From NCBI GenBank assembly GCA_016699615.1, contig CP064984.1, positions 2,638,001-2,702,000 of the forward strand: 64,000 nt of DNA. The letters run 5' to 3'. Positions 18,237 to 27,810 of the stretch are shown here, piece after piece. The first letter of the stretch is position 1, and every line of letters starts with the position of its first letter. Source of the DNA: Sphingobacteriales bacterium. Its GTDB lineage: Bacteria > Bacteroidota > Bacteroidia > Chitinophagales > JADIYW01. The notes under the pieces were generated by a model that was not told the origin of the DNA, did no database searches, and saw nothing but the letters and a program-made list of their open reading frames with translations. A program made the translations under genes and the position numbers.

Positions 18237-19148
18237 ATGGTTGAAGTCAACAATTTGTCTAGTAAGCAATTTAGCAAAGGTGTAATGATGGTGCTTTTAG
18301 GTGCTATCTGTTTTTCAACAAAAGGTGTGTTTGCCAAATTAGCATACTTACAAGGCGCCAAAGCTTTAGATATTTTATTTTTAAGAATGTTGTTTGCGTT
18401 GCCATTTTATATAGTTATTTATTTTAAAGAAACGAGAAAACGCAAGCTAGAAATATCTAAGTCAAATTATTATAATATATTATTAATTGGAATTATTGGT
18501 TATTATTTGGCTGCATTGTTCGATTTTATTGGACTACAATATATAAGTGCCAATCTTGAAAGAATTGTAATATTTACTTATCCAACATTTGTATTGATTT
18601 TAGGCTATATTTTTTATAAGAGAAATGTTAGTCGTATTCAATTGATATCAATATTTCTGTGTTATTTAGGTATACTAGTTTCATTTATGTCAGATATTAA
18701 ATATCTTGATTTTAAAAATGGAATTGTTGGAATTGGTTTTGTATTGTTAAGTTCATTAACCTATGCATTCTATCTAGTTAGAAGCGATTCTATTATAAAA
18801 TCGATAGGTACACTTAGGTTTACCTGTTTGTCTATGATAGTTTCTTGTTTTGCTGTTTTATTACATCATGTTATTTTTAATGGCATTCATATGTTTTCGT
18901 ACAACGCAACTATTTATTTTTTAGGTGTTGTAATTGCTATTGTATCTACGGTTTTGCCATCATTTTTAATGACTTATGGTATTAGTTTAATTGGCTCATC
19001 CAATATGTCTATTGTTGCAAGTTTTGGCCCAATTGCTACCATGTTTTTAGCCTATTTTTTCTTAAATGAGAAGATTACATTATTACATTGTATTGGTACA
19101 TTATTGGTGTTGGTTGGTGTGTATTTAATTGGAAAGAAAGGAAAGTAA
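18237..19148 (+). CDS. EamA/DMT family transporter
   Basis: A 303-residue inner-membrane protein with ten predicted hydrophobic helices arranged as two EamA repeats (starting near LGAICFSTKGVFAKLAY and GFVLLSSLTYAFYLVRSD). This is typical of drug/metabolite transporters that export amino acids, metabolites or nucleobases. The second repeat ends in the usual GSSNMSIVASFGPIATMFLAYFFLNE pattern, part of which is enough to recognise the family. It is divergent from the damaged carboxylase gene and lies 74 bases before argS. The substrate is unknown. Confidence 0.9.
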   Translation: MVEVNNLSSKQFSKGVMMVLLGAICFSTKGVFAKLAYLQGAKALDILFLRMLFALPFYIVIYFKETRKRKLEISKSNYYNILLIGIIGYYLAALFDFIGLQYISANLERIVIFTYPTFVLILGYIFYKRNVSRIQLISIFLCYLGILVSFMSDIKYLDFKNGIVGIGFVLLSSLTYAFYLVRSDSIIKSIGTLRFTCLSMIVSCFAVLLHHVIFNGIHMFSYNATIYFLGVVIAIVSTVLPSFLMTYGISLIGSSNMSIVASFGPIATMFLAYFFLNEKITLLHCIGTLLVLVGVYLIGKKGK

Positions 19149-19165
19149 AATCTATATTCTATAAT

Positions 19166-19197
19166 TTTGATTCACTAAAAGATGTTGCATATTTTTG
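19166..19197 (+). promoter_or_regulatory. Bacteroidota-type promoter for argS
   Basis: TTTG at 19166-19169, 20 bases, then TATTTTTG at 19190-19197, an exact TAnnTTTG match. The argS ATG is 25 bases downstream, giving a short leader. Confidence 0.65.
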
Positions 19198-19222
19198 TAT
19201 CTTCGCAGATTATTTTTAGATT

Positions 19223-20994
19223 ATGCCAAATGTGTACAAACAAATTCAATTGCATGTAAAAGATGCGTTTCCTCAATTATTTGGAACTGAAGTTGCATTG
19301 AATCAAATTACAATCAATGAAACATTAAAAGAATTTGAAGGCGATATCACAGTTGTTGTATTTCCATTGCTAAAACTATCTAAAAAAGTCCAGAAGATAC
19401 TGCAAAAATTATAGGTGAGTATTTAATGCAAAGCTTAGATTATATTAGGAATTATAATATAATAAAAGGATTTTTAAATATATCATTAAAAAATAATTTT
19501 TGGATAGATACAATTCATCAGAGTTTGAAAGTTGATGAAGACCATTCTGATGAAAAAATATTGATAGAATATTCTTCGCCAAACACAAACAAACCAATAC
19601 ATCTTGGACACTTAAGAAATAAAGTATTAGGTTATGCATTGAGTAATTTATATAAAGCAAATAATTACACTGTGTTTAAGGCAAACTTAATTAATGACAG
19701 AGGTATTCATATTTGCAAAAGTATGCTGGCTTGGCAAAAATTTGGAAACAATGAAACTCCAGAATCATCAATGATGAAAGGAGATAAGCTAGTTGGAAAA
19801 TATTATGTAGAGTTTGATAAACATTATAAAGAACAAATTCAAGAATTAATAGATAAAGGCATTGCTAAAGAAGATGCAGAAAAGCAAGCTCCAATTCTGA
19901 TAGAAGCACAAGAAATGCTCAAGAAATGGGAAGATGGAGATAAAGATGTAATGCAACTATGGAAAACGATGAATGCTTGGGTGTATAAAGGATTTGATGT
20001 GACCTATAAAAGACTTGGTGTTGATTTTGATAAGTTTTATTATGAAAGTGATACTTATCTATTAGGTAAAAGTATCATTGAAGAAGGCTTAGCAAAAGGT
20101 GTATTTTACAAAAAAGAGAATGGAAGTGTTTGGGTAGATTTGACTAATGAAGGTTTAGATGAAAAACTAGTTTTGCGTGCTGATGGAACATCTGTGTACA
20201 TAACACAAGATATTGGTACAGCAGACTTAAAATATCAAGATTTTAAGATGGATAAATCTATCTATGTTGTTGGCAACGAACAAGATTATCATTTTAAAGT
20301 ATTGAAAGTAATTTTACAAAAATTAGGCAGAACTTATGCTGATGGAATTTTACATTTTTCTTATGGCATGGTAGATTTACCTTCAGGTAAAATGAAATCT
20401 AGAGAAGGTACAGTGGTAGATGCTGATGACTTGATGGATGAAATGATACAAACAGCAAAAGCACAAGCTACATCATTAGGCAAGATTGATGAATTTTCTG
20501 ATGATGAAAAAAATAAATTATTTGAAATTATAGGTTTAGGTGCACTTAAATTTTTCTTGCTTAGAGTTGATCCTAAAAAAAGAATTTTATTTGACCCAAG
20601 CGAAAGTATAGATTTACATGGCTTTACAGCAACATTTGTACAATATACCTATGCTAGAACACAAAGTGTACTTAGAAAAGTATCTGCTTTAGATAATATA
20701 AAAATAGATAACAATCAAATAGAATTAGAAGCAGCCGAAAAAGAGTTGATTGTAAAATTATACCAATATCCAATTGTACTTGAAGCGAGTTGTCAAGAAA
20801 TGAATCCAGCAAAATGGATTGAATACATATATGAATTGGCAAAAACATACAATAAATTTTACAACGATTGTCAAATTCTACAAGCTGAAGAAGAAAGCGT
20901 AAGAAATATAAGAATTCTTTTAACTCAAAAAACAGCAACTGCAATTTATGCTGGATTTGATTTAGTTGGCATTCAAGTACCAGAAAGAATGTAA
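19223..20994 (+). CDS. argS: Arginyl-tRNA synthetase (one frameshift)
   Basis: ArgS charges tRNA-Arg; it is a class I synthetase that needs tRNA for arginine activation. The N-terminal Arg-tRNA-synt-N domain is in the first piece (to 19414). The main piece carries the HIGH motif as NKPIHLGHLRNKVLG, the catalytic core, SGKMKSREGTVVDADDL in place of KMSKS, and the C-terminal DALR anticodon-binding domain (TFVQYTYARTQSVLRK). The frame breaks in the A6 run 19382-19387; adding one A gives LSKKSPEDTAKIIGEYL and a 590-residue protein of normal length. As a single-copy essential gene it is unlikely to be truly broken. Confidence 0.96.
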
Positions 20995-21042
20995 TTTCTA
21001 CTTATTTTTTTACTTTAATTATTACAATATATATTGCTGAAA

Positions 21043-21074
21043 ATAAAAAAGATATAATCAATTGATTATATCTT
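21043..21074 (-). terminator. Intrinsic terminator of tRNA-His
   Basis: A perfect 26-base inverted repeat (21049-21074, half-site AAGATATAATCAA) is followed on the minus strand by six consecutive T residues and a further T-rich stretch. It lies 22 bases downstream of the 3' end of tRNA-His. Because it is symmetric it may also fold in argS transcripts. Confidence 0.65.
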
Positions 21075-21096
21075 AAAACTGTTTTTGTATTTTTTG

Positions 21097-21171
21097 GGAC
21101 ACCAATGGGGCTCGAACCCACGACCCTCGGAACCACAATCCGATGCTCTAACCAACTGAGCTATGGTGTCC
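21097..21171 (-). tRNA. tRNA-His (anticodon GTG)
   Basis: The minus strand folds into a complete cloverleaf. The D arm begins TAGCTCAGTTGG, and the anticodon stem TCGGA/TCCGA encloses loop TTGTGGT, giving anticodon GTG. The T arm contains GGGTTCGAGCCC. Counting back from T8-A9 leaves eight bases at the 5' end, so a G at -1 is encoded and pairs with C73, the identity pair specific to tRNA-His. A full 3' CCA is not encoded and must be added. The gene lies between argS (plus) and rnr (minus). Confidence 0.95.
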
Positions 21172-21258
21172 ATTGTGGAACGCAAAGATAAAATATATTT
21201 TTAATTTTTCTGCTCTTTTTTATTTGAAATAGATGTTAAGATATTTGTTTAATTATTT

Positions 21259-23204
21259 CTAATTGATGAGCTCAAAATCTATTGTTTTCTTTTCCATATC
21301 AACATGGCTAAGCTTTACTTTAATTGGGTCACCTAATTGATAGGTGTTTCCTGTTCGCTTGCCAATAAATTGAATGTTCTTTTCATCATAAGCATATTTA
21401 TCATCAATAAGGTGTTCTGCTCTAAGCAATCCTTCGCAATTATATTCAGGCAATTCAACATACAAGCCCCAATTTTTTACACCAGATATTACACCATTAA
21501 ATTCTTCTCCAATTCTATCCAACATAAACTCAGCCATTTTGTATTTTACTGATGTGCGTTCTGCTTCGGCAGCAGCCTTTTCACGTTCACTACTATGCTT
21601 ACATTTTGTTCCATATCTTTTACATCAGGCAATTTCTTTCCTTCCAAAATTGCTTGTAGTAATCTATGTACCATTACATCTGGATATCTTCTAATTGGTG
21701 ATGTAAAATGCGTATAAAACTCAAATCCTAAACCATAATGCCCAATATTTTTAATCGTGTATATTGCTTTTGCCATACTTCTTATTGCTAATGATTCTAA
21801 TACATTTTGCTCTGGTGTGCCTTGTATTTTCTCCATTAAAATATTAAGTGATCTAGCAATTTGCTTTGGATTGTCAAATTGTATTTTATAACCAAATCTT
21901 GCTGCAAATAGTGCAAAATCTTGTAGCTTCTCCATGTTTGGCATATCATGAATACGGTACACCATTGGAACTTTGCCTGTAGCATTTTTTTCTTTACCAA
22001 TAAATTGTGCTACGCTTCTGTTTGCAAGCAACATAAATTCTTCAATTAGCATATGTGCATCTTTTCTTTCTTTTACAAAAATGCCAATTGGTTTTCCATG
22101 CTCATCTAATTTGAATTTTGTTTCTGGTGCATCAAAGTTTATAGAACCATTGTTGAATCTATTTTTGCGTAGTTTTTTTGCAATAGTATTTAGTATAGTA
22201 ATTTCATCTGCATATAGTTGGCTTTTACCTTCAATTACTTCTTGTGCTTCATTGTATGTAAATCTTTTATTAGAATGTATAACTGTTCTGCCGTACCATG
22301 TTTCTAATATTTTTGCATTTTTGTCAATCATAAAAACGGCAGCAAAACATAGTTTGTCTTCATTTGGTCTAAGTGAACACACAATATTTGATATATGTTC
22401 TGGAAACATTGGTGCTACTCTATCTACTAAATACACAGAAGTTGCTCTTTTTATTGCTTCATCATCCAATGCTGTGTTTTCTTGTATATAATGGCTGACA
22501 TCAGCAATGTGAACACCTATTTGAAAAATATCATCCGTGATTTTTTGGAATGAAATAGCATCATCAAAGTCTTTAGCATCATCTGGATCAATAGTAATTG
22601 TTAATGTATCTCTAAAGTCTTTTCTTTTTTTAATTTCGGAATTTGATATTTTAATACTTATTTCTTCAGCTTCTTTCAATACTTCTTCTGGAAATGATGT
22701 AAAGAATCCATTGTCAATTAAAATAGATTGCATTTCTATATCATTGCCACCAGCTTGTCCAAGTACTTCTGTAATTATTCCTGTTGGATTTTTATCTTTT
22801 TTTCGCCATTCTTTAAATTGCACAACAACTTTATCGTTGTGTTTTACATTCTGTTCGTCTTTTTTTGAAATAAAAAAATCTACATTGATTGAGTTTAAAT
22901 CTGGTCTTACAAAACAAAAATTACTTTGTTTATCTACAATTCCAATAAAATGCGTTCTTTTTCTTTTAATTATTTCAGTGACTACACCTTCTTTCTTTGT
23001 AGATTTCGGATTGTGTACTCTTTTTACTTTTACAGTATCGCCATCAAAAGCTGTATTTGTATTGCTTTTATGTATGTAAATATCTTTTTTTACGTCATCA
23101 ATAATTACAAATCCATCGCCACTTTTTACAATATCTATTGTACCTATTAATTCATTACCTACAAGTAATTTTTCTTTCTTATTAGTTGTTTCTTTTTTCT
23201 TCAT
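21259..23204 (-). CDS. rnr: Ribonuclease R (one frameshift)
   Basis: RNase R is a processive 3'-5' exoribonuclease that degrades structured RNA. Domains in order: cold-shock/OB domains (GTIDIVKSGDGFVIIDD, VDKQSNFCFVRPD), the RNB catalytic domain with TITIDPDDAKDFDDAISF (aspartates binding Mg2+) and HFTSPIRRYPDVMVHRLLQ, and a C-terminal S1 domain (FNGVISGVKNWGLYVELPE). The frame breaks in the T4 run 21604-21607 (plus strand); adding one base gives EQKCKHSSEREKAAAEAER, the conserved linker before the S1 domain, and a 648-residue protein. It follows aroE by 36 bases on the same strand, so it is probably in one operon with the TPR gene and aroE. Confidence 0.94.
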
Positions 23205-23240
23205 GTTTGTAAATGGATTTTTTTAAGTTGCACTTTAGTA

Positions 23241-23968
23241 CTATTCATTCCAAATTTGCCAACTTCTTTCTGCTTGAAGATACAACATTTCTAAGCCGTT
23301 TTTAGTTTGTGCATTTTTTTCTTTTCCTTTTTTTAAGAATAATGTTTCTTCTGGATTGTATACTAAATCATACAAAAGATGTTTGTCAGAAATATATTGA
23401 TATGGTATTTCTGGTGCTGCATCAATATTTGGATACATACCAAGTGGTGTCGTGTTGATGATAATATGATGTGTGTTTATTATTTCTTCATTGATATCTT
23501 GATATGAAATTATATCATTATTTGCTATTCTTGATACATATTTGTAATGAATATTTAATTTTTTTAATACATATTCTACTGCTTTTGATGCGCCACCAGT
23601 TCCAAGTATCAATGCTTGTTTGTGATGCGTTTTTAAAAATGGTAAAAGACTATATTCAAAACCATAAACATCTGAATTGTAACCAATTTTTTTATTATCA
23701 ATGAACTTTATTGTATTTACTGCACCAATTTTTGTGCATCTTCATTTAGCTCATCTAAAAATGGAATTATACTTTGTTTATATGGTATCGTAACATTCAA
23801 TCCTTTGAAATTATTTTGTTGACATAATTGCTCAAAGTCTTCAATTTTTTCAATAGGGAAGGTGTCGTAATTTGAATTTGCAATGTTTTCTCTAATAAAT
23901 TTTTCTGCAAAATATCCTTTTGAGAATGAATGAGACAAAGGATATCCAATTAAACCATATTGATTCAT
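23241..23968 (-). CDS. aroE: Shikimate dehydrogenase (one frameshift)
   Basis: AroE reduces 3-dehydroshikimate to shikimate with NADPH in aromatic amino acid synthesis. The substrate domain shows GLIGYPLSHSFSKGYF and GLNVTIPYKQ (catalytic lysine). After the break come AVNTI, YNSDVYGFEYSL, the NADP loop LGTGGASKAVEY, TTPLGMYPN and the C-terminal GLEMLYLQAERSWQIW. The T5 run 23729-23733 (plus strand) needs one more base to join the halves, giving 242 residues, the usual length of the short Bacteroidota form. It sits between the TPR gene (25 bases upstream) and rnr (36 bases downstream). Confidence 0.94.
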
Positions 23969-23993
23969 GTTGTGTTATAAAATGTGGATGAAA

Positions 23994-25390
23994 TTATATT
24001 AATAATATTGATTTTAAATCTTCGTCATCTTCTAATGATTGATGAAAATTAAATATCAAATCTATTTTTTCTGGATGCTCTGCAATTAGTTGTTGTAATC
24101 TTATTTCTGCTTCTTTAATTTTTCTTTGTAAATAATATACAATTGCTAATGCAACTTCTAAATCTACAGTATATTTGCAAACATTAATTCCATTGGTTAA
24201 TATTTCTTCTGCTGTTTCTAAATCGCCTGCGTAGCAAAAAGTTTTTGCCAAAACAAAATAGGCTTCATCTCTTTTTACAAAAATATCAATTGCTGTTTGG
24301 CATGCATCAATTCCTGCTTCTATTTCATTAATTTCTAAAGCTGCTTCTGCCAATGCAATGCAAAATTCATATTGTTCGTCTTCTAAATCTTTTGCTTTCT
24401 GAAATGATTGATAAGCTTGTTCCCAATTTTTTTCTTTCTTATATGTTTCGCCTATTTTAAAGTACACTTCACTAGAACTTGGATTTTGGTGCAATGCTTT
24501 TCTATAATAGTATCGCGCCATTTTGTAGTTCTTCTGAACATTATAACATTCACCTTGTAGTAAATATACTTCATCATCTGCTTCAAAATGTTCGCAAAGT
24601 TCATTGATATTTTCTAGTGCTTTTGTAATGTCATTTTTCTTAATAAGTAATTCAATTAATTCAATATAAATGAAATCAAATTCACTTGTAATTGCAATGG
24701 CAAACTCTAATGCTTCAATTGCTTTTGGAATATCGTTAGTGCCTTTGTATGCACAACCTAAATTGTACCACGCAAGATAGTTGTACGGATTTTTATCTAT
24801 AAATTTGGTATGAAAATTTATACTTTCTTGGTAGTTTTGTAAAATTTCGGTGCAATAATTTATTCTACTTATTGCTTCATCATTATCACTATTAAATTCT
24901 AAACATTTTATGAGATATCTAAATACTTCGTTGTAATTAGAACAATCTTCATAAGTATCACAGAATTGCAAATACACATCTTCAATTGTTTCTGGGTCAG
25001 CTTCGTATTCAAGTTTTCTTAGTATATCTATGGCATCATCATATTTTGATTGTGATGAGTAGATTTCTGCTTTTAATAATAATGCACCAACTTCAGATGC
25101 ATCTAATGCCAAAGATTTTTCAATTAATTGTAATGCTTTTTCACTGTCTTTTAATTGAAACTCTAAGTATGCTTGTCTTAATACTATTTCAGCAGAAAAA
25201 GGATGTTGCTCTAATGCTTTTTCAGTTGCTTGTAATGCTTTGTTAAATTCTCCTAAGTCTTCATAATAATCTATTATGGTCTCAAAATCGTCTTGATCAA
25301 AAAAACATTATTATTTTTACTCAATGCATCTTCAAATTGTTGAATAAGCTCAGATGCAAATAAATTATCATTAAAATCAAAATAATCCAT
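23994..25390 (-). CDS. Tetratricopeptide repeat protein (one frameshift)
   Basis: A cytosolic protein of about 465 residues made almost entirely of TPR helices, for example DDAIDILRKLEYEADPE, LAWYNLGCAYKGTNDIPKAIE, YYRKALHQNPSSSEVYFKIGETYKKEKN and ISTITSEFDF-type spacers between them. It has no signal peptide or membrane helix and is rich in acidic residues. The true start is the ATG at 25390 (MDYFDFNDNLF). The frame breaks in the A7 run 25299-25305, which needs one more base (VFFDQDDFETIIDYY). It probably works as a protein-interaction scaffold; no partner can be named. It heads the aroE-rnr run on the minus strand. Confidence 0.85.
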
Positions 25391-25396
25391 ATATTA

Positions 25397-25404
25397 CAAA
25401 GTTA
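25397..25404 (-). promoter_or_regulatory. -7 box for the TPR-aroE-rnr unit
   Basis: On the minus strand TAACTTTG is an exact TAnnTTTG match, ending 6 bases before the ATG at 25390. No TTTG is visible at -33. Position suggests a near-leaderless transcript. Confidence 0.45.
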
Positions 25405-25439
25405 CGGTTAAAATTGTATCTTTAAATTAAACTTTGTTA

Positions 25440-26732
25440 ATGAAAATTTATCAAATAGTTATTCACATATTCTTGATTTTTTGTCTGACAATTAATGCAA
25501 ACGCAGAAGAAAACACAGATTCTGTTGCAAAATATCCAAAATTATATAAAGTACAACAGAAATATCTACATTGGATTGATAAAAAAAATATGGATTTCCC
25601 AATGGCAATGCCAATAATTGCTGGCAATAAATATGATGGTGTGCAAGTTGGTGCTGCTTTAATAAATTTAAAACAACCTGTTAAAAATGTAGATTTTACA
25701 GGCGTTTTGTTGTACGGTATAAAAAGTAAAAAAGTAAATGGAATTGCTGATGTAGCGTATTCTATTTTTCCAGAACATCCTGTGCTAAATCAAATTAAAA
25801 TTGGAACCAATTTTAAATCATTTAGTTATGCAAATCAACCAAATATAAAAAAGTTTTATGCAGTAAAGCCAAGTCTTGAACTGAAATTGTTTTCTACTAA
25901 AAATTCATCAATGACTCATATTTTATCTTTTCGTTCAAATTTAATATTTGAACAAGTAAGATATTATAATTTAGGTTTTAATCATAATGAAGACTCTACA
26001 GTCAAGAAATTTTATGCAAATGAATTTCGCTATATGTTTCAATTTAAAAATAAGAATTTTCCATTTTCTGCAAGTGTGAAATTTGAACAGGCTAAACAAT
26101 TTGGAAAATTGAGTTTTGAAGTAAATTCATTTATCAACTATAGAATGAAAAAATACAATTCTGGCTTGCATTTGAGATTTTTTACAGGAACATTTTTGTA
26201 CAGAAATAGTCAGTTCAGACCAAGATTATATCCAAATTATGGTTTTACTTTGAGTGGTACAACAGGAATTAATGATTATAAATATGATAATTTATACTTT
26301 GGTAGAAACAATATAGATGGATTTGCATCAAATCAAATATCATCAAGTGATGGAAATATGAAAATGATTTCGCCACCTATTCAAAGTTATCAAGAAGGAA
26401 GAACTGTAAATTATTTGATGGCATTAAATATTGTTGCAGATTTTCCGATTCAATATGTGCCAATAAAACTTTTTATGGACTTTGGTTATAGTTCAGATAA
26501 GCAAATAAATACAATACAAAATTTACCATATAATAAATTTCATTACGACTTGGGTTTGATGTTTAGTTTCTTCAATCGTGGTGTTGAGTTTTATATTCCA
26601 TTCTTAGTATCAAAAGAAGTAAAAGAATTATACAAAACTTATAGACCAAAATTAGGTCAACGTATTTCATTTATGATAGATATTGAAAAAATAAGTTTGC
26701 ATAAGCAAATTAGAAAAATGAAGTTTCTATAA
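25440..26732 (+). CDS. Predicted outer-membrane beta-barrel protein
   Basis: An exported protein of about 430 residues. Residues 1-22 form a signal peptide (hydrophobic core IVIHIFLIFCLTINANA). The rest shows alternating hydrophobic/polar strands rich in aromatic residues (GVQVGAALINLKQP, SASVKFEQAKQFGKLSFEV, IKLFMDFGYSS, FHYDLGLMFSFFN), as expected of a barrel. The pattern AGNKYDGVQVGAALIN resembles the barrel region attached to Bacteroidota M1-peptidase-like and DUF5686-type proteins, but no peptidase domain is present. The ATG at 25440 is preferred over TTG at 25434. It is divergent from the TPR gene. The function is unknown; transport or surface structure is inference. Confidence 0.65.
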   Translation: MKIYQIVIHIFLIFCLTINANAEENTDSVAKYPKLYKVQQKYLHWIDKKNMDFPMAMPIIAGNKYDGVQVGAALINLKQPVKNVDFTGVLLYGIKSKKVNGIADVAYSIFPEHPVLNQIKIGTNFKSFSYANQPNIKKFYAVKPSLELKLFSTKNSSMTHILSFRSNLIFEQVRYYNLGFNHNEDSTVKKFYANEFRYMFQFKNKNFPFSASVKFEQAKQFGKLSFEVNSFINYRMKKYNSGLHLRFFTGTFLYRNSQFRPRLYPNYGFTLSGTTGINDYKYDNLYFGRNNIDGFASNQISSSDGNMKMISPPIQSYQEGRTVNYLMALNIVADFPIQYVPIKLFMDFGYSSDKQINTIQNLPYNKFHYDLGLMFSFFNRGVEFYIPFLVSKEVKELYKTYRPKLGQRISFMIDIEKISLHKQIRKMKFL

Positions 26733-26764
26733 ACTTTTTATTAAATTATATGTTATAGGTAGTT

Positions 26765-27742
26765 ATGAAACTAATCTTTAATAGGAATTCAGAAGTCTTT
26801 AAAATAATATTGTTTTTTGCAGGCATATATGGAATTCTATGGGGAATTTCTGCAATATTTTTCCCAAAGTTTTGGTTTAGTTTTGCAGCATTAAATTATC
26901 CAATTTATCCAGAATTATTTCAAACAATAGGTTTGTACGAATTTGCATTAGGGTTTGCATATTTATTAGCATACAGAAATCCTATTAGAAATTGGCAAAT
27001 AGTTTTGATTGGATTTATTATAAAAGTATGTATGGTTGTTGGATTTATCTATTATTATTATGCCAATAATGAACCACAAGTTATTTTTAGAATGGTATTT
27101 ATTAATGATTTTATTTGGATATTACCATTTTTATTAATACTATATAATGCATACAAACACGAAGAATTATTAGATAATGAATTGGTGTATTTGCAAGAAT
27201 GTGCAGATGATAATTTTTTAAAATATTACACAACAAATAAAGGAAACAATCTATCAGAAATATCCTTTCAACAACCTATTTTATTAGTTTTTCTCAGACA
27301 TTTTGGCTGCACATTTTGCAAGAGTACTTTAAATAAAATACAAGTTTTACAGCAAAATTTTTCTGAGCATAATGTAAAAATTGTTTTGGTAAATATGTTG
27401 CCGGAAAATCAAGCAGCAAAACATTTACAAGACTTTGATTTGTATGATTTAGATTATGTATCTGATGAAGAAGCAATGCTATACAAAGCATTTAAACTAA
27501 ATAGAGGAAAATTTAAGCAACTATTTGGGTTTAAAGTTTTTGTAAAAGGTATTTCTTTATGGATATCAGAAAAATTATTCATTTCATCATCAGAAGGAAC
27601 AGATGTATTTCAAATGCCTGGTGTTTTTTTGATTAAAGATGCAATAGTCGTGAAACAATTCAAATACGATTCAGTTGCTGATGAACCACCATTTCTAGAT
27701 TTTGTAAATACAGTAAAAACATCAACTACTAATAATTGTTAA
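26765..27742 (+). CDS. Membrane protein fused to a peroxiredoxin-like (AhpC/TSA-type) domain
   Basis: The 325 residues have two parts. Residues ~10-130 hold four hydrophobic helices (IILFFAGIYGILWGISAIFF, IGLYEFALGFAYLLAY, IVLIGFIIKVCMVVGFIYY, FIWILPFLLILYNAY). Residues ~165-320 resemble a thioredoxin-fold peroxiredoxin-like domain, with LLVFLRHFGCTFCKSTLNKI (CxxC), VKIVLVNML, and MPGVFLIKDAIVVKQFKYDS near the C terminus. That second part matches the PRX-like2/SelL type, in which a two-cysteine motif follows FxRxxGC. The membrane part looks like small hypothetical proteins of Bacteroidota. It follows the beta-barrel gene by 32 bases. A membrane-tethered thiol oxidoreductase is plausible; redox partner and orientation are unknown. 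Confidence 0.65.
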   Translation: MKLIFNRNSEVFKIILFFAGIYGILWGISAIFFPKFWFSFAALNYPIYPELFQTIGLYEFALGFAYLLAYRNPIRNWQIVLIGFIIKVCMVVGFIYYYYANNEPQVIFRMVFINDFIWILPFLLILYNAYKHEELLDNELVYLQECADDNFLKYYTTNKGNNLSEISFQQPILLVFLRHFGCTFCKSTLNKIQVLQQNFSEHNVKIVLVNMLPENQAAKHLQDFDLYDLDYVSDEEAMLYKAFKLNRGKFKQLFGFKVFVKGISLWISEKLFISSSEGTDVFQMPGVFLIKDAIVVKQFKYDSVADEPPFLDFVNTVKTSTTNNC

Positions 27743-27810
27743 AATACAAATTATTATTTTGCGATTAATTTTTTATTGACGAATATTGTTCTAAAATAAT
27801 TTACAATCAC

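Noticed and set aside
25113..25390. TPR gene starting at an internal ATG near 25112
   Set aside because: The TPR pattern continues upstream in frame and then, after a one-base correction at 25299-25305, to an ATG at 25390 with a -7 box just upstream.
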